Of a stretch of DNA of 64,000 nucleotides, positions 43,101 through 55,100 are shown piece by piece. Under the pieces are notes generated by a model, which was not told where the DNA came from, did no database searches, and saw nothing but the letters and a program-made list of their open reading frames with translations. Each line of letters opens with the position of its first letter. Within the stretch, counting starts at the first letter, position 1. The DNA lies in assembly GCF_048771995.1 (NCBI RefSeq), contig NC_133024.1:113720501-113784500 (forward strand), in the 5' to 3' direction. A program made the translations under genes and the position numbers. The stretch is from Taeniopygia guttata. Lineage: Eukaryota > Chordata > Aves > Passeriformes > Estrildidae.

Positions 43101-46100
43101 TGACTTGCAAATTTTCTTTTGGATTGTCTCTGACTTGAAGAGAAAATTGATTTATTTCCCTGCTGAGATGCTCTGGTGGCTCAAGGAAAGGAGTTACCTT
43201 TCCCAAGAAGGGTTTTTTCCTAAAACCTTGCCCAGCAGCAAATTTTATATCAGTTTTTCCTGTCCTAAACTTCTTTTGCTTGTACATGGATGCAGTGAGT
43301 GATCCAACTCAGTGAATGCAGCCCCAGAGAATTCCAGATCAGAGCTTTTATCCCATTTCATCCTCTCTGCTTTGGTTGGAAGGTTTGGGGTTTTTTTGTT
43401 TCAGATACTGGGGGAAAAAATTGTTCCCTGTGAGGGAGGGGAGGCCATTCCCCTTTTCCCATCACCATCTGACTGATATATTTTAAAGAATCTACTTATT
43501 GTGGATCAAACACAATCTGGATACCAAAATTTATTCAGGAGCAAAGGATAATTCCACATTTAAAATCAAATCATTCTAACAGTGCTTCAAAGACATATTG
43601 AAGCACAGCCAGGCTGGAATACATTAAGAAAACTGAATTATCTTCCTGCTTGAAGTTTTGTTTGTGATAATATAATATAATATAATATAATGTAATGTAA
43701 TGTAATGTAATGTAATGTAATGTAATGTAATGTAATGTAATGTAATGTAATGTAATATAATATAATATAATATAATATAACATAACATAACATAACATAA
43801 TATAATATAATATAATATAATATAATATAATAATTTTTCTATTTTAAATATTTCTATATTTATCTTTTATCCATTTATATTATTATATTTTTATATTCTA
43901 TTTTTGTATTTATATTACATACTTTATATTACATATTTCTATTTTAAGTATAAAAATATTGAATTTAATGTAAAAATTTATTTTGATAGAACTAAGGATT
44001 TTTAGTTTTTGGTGTTTAAAGGATGTTTTAGGAAGGAATTTGGTTTAAATGCTTTATTCATTAGTGGGATTTATAATGAATTGTGAAAGATGTGGAGGAA
44101 TGGTTTTTGGTATTGGTTAAGTATTTATTGGTAAATTGATTAAATAAGTTTAAAATAGGTTTTTAGGGTTTGAATGAGTTAAACATATGGTATTTAAGTT
44201 GGATGTGTTGGTTAAGGTTATTTAAATATTGTTTTTTTGGTTGATTAATGAGTAAAACTGTATTGTTGAGGGTAAATAAAATGAAAATATATAAATGTAT
44301 TAGATTTAATTTTATTTTTATAGTTTTTGTGTGCGAAGTAAGAGGTGTTAGTTCTTAGTTGTAGCTTTTATGTACTTTGTGTTTGTTTGCTTACTTTTTT
44401 GTTTTTAGAATTGTTAACATGGTTTTGTGTTTGATATGGTTTTATGTTCTTTGTTGGAATTTATGTTGCTTTTGAACTTGTGGAGATTTAATTATACTTT
44501 TTGCTTTAGGTTATTAGTGGAAATGCATTTTTTATTTGTTTTGTTTTCGGATTTTTTATTAGGATTAAAATATTTTTTAAAAAAATTGTGTACTATTAGA
44601 AAAATGCTCAATGCTCGGTGGATTTGGTTTTGTAAAAGAGCTGTTTAAAAAATTTAGAACATATAATACCTCTTCCCCCTTGATCTGTGCTGGTTTCTTG
44701 ACCACCTCTTTCACCAGGTACAATATGGTGTCAATTTTCAATGTGCTCAGGGCACAAATTAAATCCACGAGAATGAGCTGGGATGTGCTGGCCACTGGGA
44801 GAATCTGACAAGAGAAAACAAAACAAAAGACACACCCCTCAAAATGAAATGTGAATTACAGAGGATAATCAAACACAGCCCTTGATTTAAAGATCTTCTC
44901 CCAGCACCTCATGAAAACAAGTGGATTCTGCCCCATGAAAGCAGCAAAGGTTCTCCCCAGAATAAATAATGATTCCACTCTCATTTTCTCTGGAAATTGA
45001 GCTGATTCATGGGCTTTAAAATACAACTGGCCAATTGCAATCCAGTATTGAAGAAAAAATGGCTTTTACTCAGATTTAAACCCACAATGTGATTATTTAT
45101 TGAGGTTTAATTGTAGTGCTGATGCTTTTTCTAACTAAAAGGATTGCAGATTTTTCAGTCCTATTTGAAAAACCCCAAAGACTCTACAAAAGAGTGGAGA
45201 ACTGACCATATAAATGTAACATTTGCCTTTATATAGGAAATAAAAGGGTGCTTTTCTTTAGCTTCACCTTGGTTTTACTGTGACTCCTGTGAGGTTTCTT
45301 GCTGTTCCACACTGCTGCCACTGCTGCCATCAGCTGGATTCCAAGGTGTGCAGTCAAGGGATTCAGGAAGTCCAATATTTTTGTTCTTAATGTCTGTAAA
45401 GGGAGGAAAATAATTATCAATGTAAGGCAAAGACCAGCTCCTGGTTTATAAAGTATTATTTCTTTTCCCAGGATATAAAGAAATAAACAACAATAAAAGA
45501 ACTCCATGTAAAATGCACTGGGGAGGACGAGGAGATAAAAAAAAAATCAGCATTTTAAAAGGGCTCCTACTTTGGTTGCTTTAAAGTAGACTGAAGAGGA
45601 GCCTTTAGTTGTCCCAAAGAAGTCAGTTGGTCTTTTTTGGGAGTCTTCCCTTTTTATGACACTCCAGAGGAGGCTCATGGTGTTCATAATTCGGGGCAGC
45701 TCCTCCAGGATGGCATTCCTGGCATTCCTCAGGTTGGCAGGTTCTGCTGAACAGGATGACTGGGAAAAAAAACCCAAATACCAATGTTAAAAATTATTTC
45801 TTATGCACAAGAGCCTAAAATTGTAGGGAACACATCAAAACATTATCAACTCAAAAGAAAATAAACCAGTTTGTTAAGGACAGAGGACTGATTTTTGCAT
45901 CACCAAGATCTTCATGAACAATGACTTAAAATTCACTTTGCAGGCTTCAAATACAGAAAAATTAAGCTCAATCCTTTCACTCTGAGTCAGTTCAGCTCTT
46001 TGGGTGTGCTCTGAGGCCTCTCTAAGGTAATTTTCTTCTACAATTCCCTGTTTATATTCACCTGCAAGGAAAAGGGATGTGAATCTGCTGTCAGGGAGTT

Positions 46101-49100
46101 CCCACGTACCTTTTTTGTTGGATGGGGATGATCCAGAAGGCAGAAGTGCCCGATGGTTGTCAGCCCTTCCAGAAGGGTGAGGGGGTAATCAGGAGTCACA
46201 TTTTCTCTTTTAGAAGTGAAGCTTTGGGAGGGGGAAAAAAAACCCAGACATGTTAATAAGCCAAGTGGCATGTCCTTGACTGAAAGTTCCTGTTTCTATT
46301 CCATAGCTAAAATCGGAGGGAAATTAGGAATATCAAATCAGGAATATCAAAGTGAAGGGACCCATAAAACTGGGAGCTTTTATACTTGGATAGGAGGCAG
46401 AGGGAACCAGGAAATATCAGAGCTGTTGCTCCTCTCTGCTGCACTAATCCTGTCTCCAGCTCACTCCAGGTGCAGCAGGAATTAAGGATCAAACTCTGGG
46501 AGCCATGGTGCTGAGCCAGGGAGTTCCAATACACTCCCAGCTGTGTGGAAAGGGGAATTTTTGGGATAACAAATCCCCCCACAGGTGCCTCTTACCTGGC
46601 AGATGTTTTGGCAGAAGTCTTCACAGCTTCATTTTCATACTGCTTGACAAGCTCATCCAGGTTCTTACAGATCTGCACCACAAATGGGGCCACGGTCCAG
46701 CCTAAGGACTTCCCAAAGTAGGGCAGGGAGCTGGTGACCAGCCCCACCCACGTGGGGTGCATCCCATGGCCATACTCAGGCTGGAGCCCCCTGACCACGG
46801 CAGAGACAAACAAGCCCTGGGAAGTGATGGGGTGTGGGTACACGTACTGCATGGCCCCAATGGCCTCCTGGAAGTTCAGAGCCTGCTGCCACTCCCTGGA
46901 GAGGTCTGGCTGGTTCTCCTGCTCCTCAGGCCTCTGGCCAAGGTGGTGCTCCAAGACAATCAACACCTGCAGCAGCTTCAGCAGCTCAATCTGCAGCGGG
47001 TGCTCGCTCCAGATCTGATCATGGCCAAAGTTGATCAGGCTCTCCTCGAAGAGTTCTCGCTCCTGGTGGGCCCCATCAGCCACGAGGAGCTGGTAGCATT
47101 TGTGGCTGACGTACATGGAGGCCGAGAGCGAGAGCAGCACCAGCTCCTGCACTCGGCACCGTCCCAGCAGATCACGGATCCACTCCACGCTCCTGGGCTC
47201 GGCCGCCTTGGCCGTGGTGGCCAGCTGGGCCATCATCCTGATGAGCACCTCCACGCTCTTCACCTGCACGTCCCTGTTGCCCAGCAGGTCCCTGTGGCTG
47301 AGCTGCAGGCAGCAGGGGTAGTAGGAGCGCAGGAAGCGCAGGCACAGCGAGGTGAGCAGCTCGATCAGCAGCGAGTGGGGACACGCCGTGGGGGACTGAG
47401 GCTGCAGCTTCCCATAAAAGCTCTGCCCTACCAGAGCTTCCTGGTGGCGAGCCAAGAGGTTGTAGATGAGGTTCAGGTGTGCTGTGGAGCTGGTGTCCAC
47501 GCTGGTGGTGGCCACAGCCTCGATGAATTCCTTGGGGTTGGTTTTGAGCACGGCCTCCAGCACGGAGAAGGCGTAGAGCACCCGCCTGGAGTCGTAGGGC
47601 TGCAAGTACAGCAGCGTGTGCTTGAACAGGGCCTGTGCCAGCTCCTGCTTCTCCTTCTGCTGCCTCAGCAGCCTGCAGTGGGCCATCTCCTGCAGCTCCA
47701 GCTCCAGCTCCTCGTCGCTGGACAGAGACTCCGAGGCCTGAGTCCTCTCGGAGTCGGCCCTGACGAGGTTGAGCCCCGCGCTGGATCTGGAGCTCTCGGA
47801 GGCACTGAGGGAATTCCCGTGGTTTGGAGCCTCTCTGCCCTCCTTGTCCTCGCTGCTCACCTCCTGCAGCTCCAGGGAAGGGGACAGGGAGGAGCTGTTG
47901 TCGCTGTCGTGGCCCGTGCTGGTGTCTGCAGACTCGGTGTGCTCGCTGTTGTCCTGGTCGCCCTCTGTGTCCTGGGAAGAGCCATCATTTTCGGGCTGCT
48001 CAGCTTTAAGCTCTGCTTTCTCCGGATCGTTTTCCACTTCTGCCCAAATTGCTTCCCTGTCCACAGCAGTGAACTGGCTCAATGGAAGGTTTTCCTCAGA
48101 ATTGCTCTCAGAGATGCCAGACTCTTTCAGAGGGGCCTTTTTCTTGTAAAGCCAATCACGGACATAGTCTGAAAAAAAGATTTTTTAAATTTGATTTCTA
48201 TTTCACACATAAAATTCTATCACAGCCTGGCTTGGAAGGGACCTTTAAGGGTCATTTAGTCAGCACATCATGCTTTATATTCAATAAATCATTTTTTAAG
48301 AAGTTTATAAAGCTACTTTGCTCCAGTCCAGTATTAGTTGTGATGAGTGGTGTTAAAAAATGGACAAGAATTGTACTTAAGGCAAGAATTATTTCTCTTT
48401 TAAAGTGGTTAAAGAGCAGTGATAACTTACTGCAAAAAGAACAGGATCAAAACATAAAGCACTTTTAGGCTGAGACATCCTAAGAGTGATAACTGTCTTT
48501 TTTTAATGCTTTTTGAACATTAAATATTTGTGAAGATCAGGAGGGCAATGAGAAGGATGGCAACAGAGGGACCGATTAATTAATTAATTAATTAAAGAGC
48601 TAATGTTTTCCTTGATTAAATGTTGTGGAACAAGGAAGGAATAGATTAGCTCTGTGTTTCTATAGCAGCCCTGTGGATATTTTAATTGTGTGACATTTGT
48701 CAACGGAGACCAAAAAATGATGCTGAAAGCACAGCCTGGTAACAGGCACGGGACAGGGGACAGGAACTTCCTCTATATAAAACTCCCAGAAGCTTCTCCA
48801 CTTCCTGTTCTACTCTAGCAAAACCAACTTGGATGTTTGGGTTAAATCCCAGAATTGTTAAAGTTGGAGAAGACCTCCAAGACCAGAGTGCAGCCATCAC
48901 CCAGCACCACCCCCCTGGTGCCACATCCACACAGTTTTCAACACTTCCAGGGAAGGTGACCCCATCACTGCCCTGGGCAGCCCCTTCCAATGTTTTACCA
49001 CCTTTCCCATGAAGATATTTTCCCTAATCTCCAACCTGAGCCTCCCCTGGTGCAATTTGAGGCCGTTCCCTCTCCTCCTGTCCCTGTTCCCAGGATCAGA

Positions 49101-52100
49101 GCCCGACCCCCCGGCTGTCCCCTCCTGGCAGGAGCTGTGCAGAGCCACAAGGTCCCCCCTGAGCCTCCTTTTCTCCAGGCTCAGCCCCTTCCCAGCTCCC
49201 TCAGGAATTCTCCAGCCCCATCCCAGCTCCCTCAGGAACTCTCCAGCCCCTTCCCAGCTCCCTCAGGAACTCTCCAGCCCCTTCCCAGCTCACTCAGGAA
49301 CTCTCCAGCCCCTTCCCAGCTCCGTTCCCTGCCCTGGACACGCTCCAGCCCCTCCAGGTCTCTCCTGCAGGACCAGAACTGGACTCAGGAGACAAATCTG
49401 AACCAGCCATGGGTTCTGAGAGCCATTTTGTGACTAACTTCCCCTTGAGAATATATTCCTTGCAATAGCTGAGCTTGAAGGTGATGAAAGCCTCATTTGC
49501 TCAACAAAATTCCACATCCAAACATGAGTGGCACAATTTCCTGGCTAGTTTGAGGTGAAATTAGGTTTTCCTGTTGTTATTTTGGTTTCCTGAAGCAGTG
49601 AGAGCAGTGACAACCTTAGGCCCACACCCACCTGAGCTGCAGGAAGGCAAATCCTGACAGCAGAGATGAAACCACAGCTCCTGCAGACCTGGTGGCTTCT
49701 CCCTTTTATTGCTACACCCCCTGAGCCTCCTTTTCTCCAGGCTCAGCCCCTTCCCAGCTCACTCAGGAGTTTTCCAAACCCTTCCCAGCTCCGTTCCCTG
49801 CCCTGGACACGCTCCAGTCCCTCCAGGTCTCTCCTGCAGGACCAGAACTGGGCACAGCCCTCGAGGGGCCTCTCAGAGCCAGCCCAGAGGGACAATCCCT
49901 GCCCTGCTCCTGCTGGACACACAATTCCTCATCCAGCCCAGCTGCCAGCGGCCTCTTGTCCCCTGGGCACCCCTGGGCTCGTGTCCAGCCCCTGTCACCT
50001 CCCGCTCTCCAGCCCCTCTGCCCAGCTGGAGCTCCCGGGGTTGTGGTGACCCAAGGGCAGGACTGTCCCCTGTCCCGGCTGTCCCTGGGCAGTGCCCCAG
50101 CGCTCCCAGCCATACCTGGGGAGGAGCCGTGGCCGATGCAGCTGAGGGAGGTGCGCTGGGTGCGGGGGTGCAGCAGCAGCAGCAGCACCGGCTCCAGGAT
50201 CCGCGCCACGTCGCTGAGGGACAGTGCCCGCAGCAGCCAGCCCTGGGCTGCTGCCCCGATGGCCCCGTCCGAGCAGGTCAGGCTGTCCAGCACCACGAAC
50301 AGGGACCTGCGGGCACAAGGGAGATGCCTCAGAGCTTCAGCTTCTCTGGTTCCTAACCCTGCACTGCCCTGATGTGAGAAATGGATTTCTCGTTTCTCAC
50401 GTTAATGCACGGATTCTTACAAACTCATTCTTACAAATCTTACAACGGAGTCTTACAAATCTTGCAATGGCTTCTTACAAATCCGTTCTTACAAATCCAT
50501 TCTTACAAAACCATTCTTACAAATCCGTTCTTACAAATCTCACAATAGATTCTTACAAATCCATTCTTACAAATCTTACAACGGATTCTTACAGATCTTG
50601 CAATGGCTTCTTACAAATCCATTCTTACAAATCTATTCTTACAAATCCATTCTTACAAATCTTGCAATGGATCCTTACACATCCATTCTTAGAAATCCGT
50701 TCTAACAAATCTCACAATAGATTCTTACAAAATCCAATCTTACAAATCTTACAATGGATCCTTACAAATCCATTCTTACAAATATATTCTTACAAATCCG
50801 TTCTTACAAATCTCACAATAGATTCTTACAATTCTGTTCTTACAAATCTTACAATGGATTCTTACAAATCCATTCTTACAAATCCATTCTTACACATCTT
50901 GCAATGGATTCTTACAAATCGATTCTTACAAATATATTCTTACAAATCCGTTCTTACAAATCTCACAATAGATTCTTACAAATACATTCTTAAAAATCTT
51001 GCAATGGATTCTTACAAATACATTCTTACAAATGCATTCTTACAAATCCATTCTTACAAATCTTACAATGGATTCTTAGAAATCCATTCTTACAAATCTC
51101 ACAATAGATTCTTACAATTCTGTTCTTACAAATCTTGCAATGGATTCTTATGAATCCCTTCTTAGAAATCTTACAACGGATTCTTACAAACCTATTCTTA
51201 TGAATCTTGCAATGGATTCTTACAAATCCATTCTTACAAACCCATTCTTACAAATCTTGCAACGGATTCTTACAAATCCATTTCTCACACATCAGTGTGT
51301 AACTCTAAACTCCGTATGAAGTGTTAGTTACTGTTGATACCTTAAGTTTTAGCTGTCCTATTTTCCAGATTCTGCACTGCATTAGTGTGTGACTCTGAAC
51401 TTCATGTGAAGTGTTAGCAAGGTCTCCTCACAGCTCAGTCACACAAAAATCCTTTTCCAGCCCAAAAAGCACAAACAACAGTAAATTGAGGAGGGCAACC
51501 TGGGAGGATGGGACTTCACAGCCTGCAGCTGGAACTGGACAATTAACCCCAATATGGAAATGGGCCAAAACCTGTAAAAGTGTGAAAACTCATGACCCAG
51601 AGTCCATCTTGGGTGTAGCCACAGCCAGGCTCTTGTACTGCCCAAGGTGTACCTTTAAAGGCTTTTTAATAAATCCCTGCTTTATTCCTTTAACTCTGCC
51701 CAGCCTCTGTTCCAGGTCCCCTCTCAAGGCATCACTGTCTTCACATTTTGGTCAGACAAAACAATCCCTCTAGGCCTGAAATGCAAGGACACCCTACAGC
51801 CTCAGGCTCTGAAAAGGATAAACAAAAGTGAATTGAGTGAGAGCAAACTGGGTGTAAATTACTTCATTACCTGCAGCTGTAATTGGAGAATTAACCCAAT
51901 AGGTAAATGGACCAAATTTGTAATTGTGTGAAACACTTGTGACCATTGTCCACTTTGGGTGAGGCCTCTGGGAGGCTTCTGAGTGCCCCAGGTGTGTCTG
52001 TGGAGGCCTTTAATAAATACCTGCTCTTATTATCTTAATCTTGTCTAGCCTCTGTTCTAGGAAGCCACTTCAAGGCATCACCAGCACCAAGGACAGCTGA

Positions 52101-55100
52101 AATCCCTAAAAAAAGTTAAATCAAGCAATAAAATCCTGGCAGGGAACACACCCAGAGCGTGCTCAAGGAAGCACCAGCCAATGGCTCAGGTCTGCTCCCA
52201 ACAGCTTTGGCCAAGGAGCTTTCCCTGGATTGAATTCAGTAATTGTACAAGCAAGGCTATACAAATCCTCCCACTTTTTAAAGTTCTTTCCCATATTTAT
52301 TTGCTTTTATTTCATTTTATCCCATAGGAAGCAAAACTAAACTAAGATTTTTATTTTTATAAGGAGCTATTTATAAGGTGTTATTTTCTTTGGAAGTCAA
52401 ATTTAATTCAGTCCAAGATTAAAAAAAAAAAATCTACTCTCCAGAAAGGCTACTCCTCCTTTATGAAGCTCTTTCTATTTTTACAGCAACTTCCTTCACC
52501 CAAAATAAACACCACAGCATGCACAGAATGCCCAGCAAAGATAAACTCCAAGGAAGTGAAAAATGTTCTTTCTGTTCATTTTTTTACTCTCCCTACAGAG
52601 AACTCCTCCCCACCTCGGAAAAGAGAATACAGCATGATGTAATTAAATATAAAAAATGCAAATGGAAGTGGAAATACCTATCAAAGGAGCGATTGTGGGA
52701 AGTCACTCTGCTGCCTTGGATTTCTCTGGTCAGGTGCCACATGACAGAGAATCTGAAGAGAGCTTCCAGCCTTGTCCCCTTGGTAAGGGAAAAAGGGAAA
52801 TTTAGGGAGGTTTCCAAGCTGGAAATGGGAATACAATGGTATCCAGGCAGTGGTTATTGGTGGAAAGCTTTAAAAAGGTTTGCAAATTTTTATGTTGCAA
52901 AATTGCAAGGACAGGAAAACAATAGCAAAGACTGGTTAAACTTTTATTGTGCAAAATGTTCTGTCAGCTGTTAAAGAACTGTGCTGCCGTGATATTAGGG
53001 AAGGAAAATAATAACTGTCTCACTTAAAAGACAGCTTATTGTGAGACCAAATGCTATTAAAAAATAAAGTGATTTTATAGATATTGGTAGAGCTGGGGCA
53101 GTGGGAAATCCTGACAAAAACTACACGATTTGGGCTTGAACTAAAAACTCCAGCTAATATCAAGTGATAGATTTTGTATCCAGGGATTAGGTCCAGCACT
53201 AATCCCACGCTGAACAAAATCCCAGGGAATTGTAAAAGCATGGACAGAGCCTGTCAGACTCTTGGAAAACACAGCAACCACGGGAGTGAACACATGGAGA
53301 AGGGCACAGCAGGAAATCTGGGAAGCACTGGAACAATTCCACAGTGCTGGAGGGGCCACAGTGCATGCAGGACTTACTTTATCCCGATCCAGAAGGGCCT
53401 GGCAGATGATGTCCTCACAGATATTTGCTGAGGGAGCCAGGCAGTGAAGCCTGTAGAACAATTCCACACAGGCAATGTGGTGCTCCCGAGTCTCCTTGTT
53501 CAGCTGATTCCAGAGCACACAGGCAACTCTCTAGGGAAAAGGGGGAAACAACTAAATATAAATATATTCATAATTATATTAATAATAACAGCCATTTCCT
53601 CCCTGGCTTCCTGTTACAGAAGGCATTCCCAAATTGCCTCAGAATCCCAGGATTTTATGAATTACATGGTCAGTGTAGCTGGGCAGTTAAAGAAGGAAAA
53701 GAAAATGGACACCTGGTAGAAATCTGTTTTTTCTGAGATCATCTTCAGGACTGCAGGAGCAATGGGAGGAAGGGTGACCATCTGCAGCTTGCCAAGGAAA
53801 GGGTTGTGGCCAGACACTTTGTACCTCTTCATCCTGTCCTCAATCACCAGTGCCAGGGACTGGGAGTGGTTGATGACCTCCAGGAGGGTGAAGATGGAGA
53901 CGTTCTGCACGTAGCAGTCGTTGACACAGCAGCAGATTGTCATCAGGGACTTCAGCCACAGAGGGAAGCTGGGATCACCTCCTGCTCACCAGGGAAGGGA
54001 CAGAAAGGGTTTGAAACTGTAGGAACCCTGGCTGCTGAGAATTTCAGACCTTCTGTGCTGCCAGCACTGACCCCCAGGAGAACACTGCACTGACCTGAGG
54101 CCGTGGAGAAGCTTCCAAAATTCAATAATAAAACTGAGATTACAGGTGTGGGGTTTGAATAGAAGTGTGTGATATCACAGGGTGGGAAACTCAGAGTTGA
54201 AGGGTTTAGAATGCAGGAATAGATATAAAGCAAGGTGGAGGTTTTAGGGTGGAGGCTGCTCCTTCTCCTTCACCTCCTTCTCCATGGGTTTGGGTGGTTT
54301 TGTGCAATTGGATAAAAAAGTCCCCATTGTGGGCACGGGTGGTTGGGTATTGGGTTAAAAGTGAAAATAATTGAGGTGTCATTTCTTAATTGGACAGTTT
54401 ATCCTTAAAAGGCCTTGGGGAGAGAGAGATGGGCTCCATTTTGAGTTTGTTGGAGTGAAGTGCTGCAGAACTCAGGGTTTGTGAGGCTGTGACAGAGATA
54501 AGAACTGATAAACACCTGAGTCCCAACAAGAAATTCCCTCTCACACATTTAATCTCAACCTTGGCAAAAAAAAAGAAGCAAAAGAATCCACATGAAACAA
54601 CCTTAGAGTTGGGGTCATACTCCCAAAAATACTTTAAGCAAGGTCACAGAACCAAAATGACTGCCCAGATCCCATCATCAATAGCTCATAGAATCAGAGA
54701 AGATTTGGGTTGGAAGGGACTTTGAAGATGGCAGGGACACCTTCCACTATCCCAGAGTGCTCCAAGTCTGGCCTGGAACATTTCCAGGGATGAGGCAGCC
54801 ACAACCTCTCCATGTTTTCCCTAATTCTCCCAGCAGAAAGCTCTTGCAGGATCCCAAAGCCTCCAGGATTTCTGCTTTCCCCTTTCTATTTATTCCCAAC
54901 CATTATTTAGAGCTGCTGTTTTGTTTTCCAGCTGCCATTGTCACAAACAATTCCAGAGGGCTCAGGATCCATGGATGCTCTTCCAGCAGCACTGAGGCTG
55001 CTCCTCTCAGGATTTAGAAATTTATAACTGAAGTGGCTGACATTAATCCAAGCCATCTTTTCCTGAGGGAGCAATGGAAATATTCCATATCCATGCCATG

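Noticed and set aside
43981-44640. Nuclear copy of mitochondrial DNA as the source of the skew
   Set aside because: The base content is far more AT-rich than bird mitochondrial DNA, and no mitochondrial gene or tRNA pattern was recognised on either strand.
46757-48172. 471-codon open frame on the plus strand
   Set aside because: It is the antisense shadow of the largest DOP1B exon, whose minus-strand frame matches the family and has proper splice sites.
50224-51153. 309-codon frame with SYKSILTN repeats
   Set aside because: Read-out of the minisatellite plus part of an antisense exon; no start or splice context.
51410-52080. The two neighbouring family F LTRs as the ends of one provirus
   Set aside because: Only about 60 bases lie between them and they differ clearly, so no internal region is present.
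53952-53972. CCCAG as acceptor of the DOP1B exon at 53968
   Set aside because: It would need the preceding exon to end in phase 2, but that exon ends in phase 1; the GAGCAG acceptor at 53981 fits.
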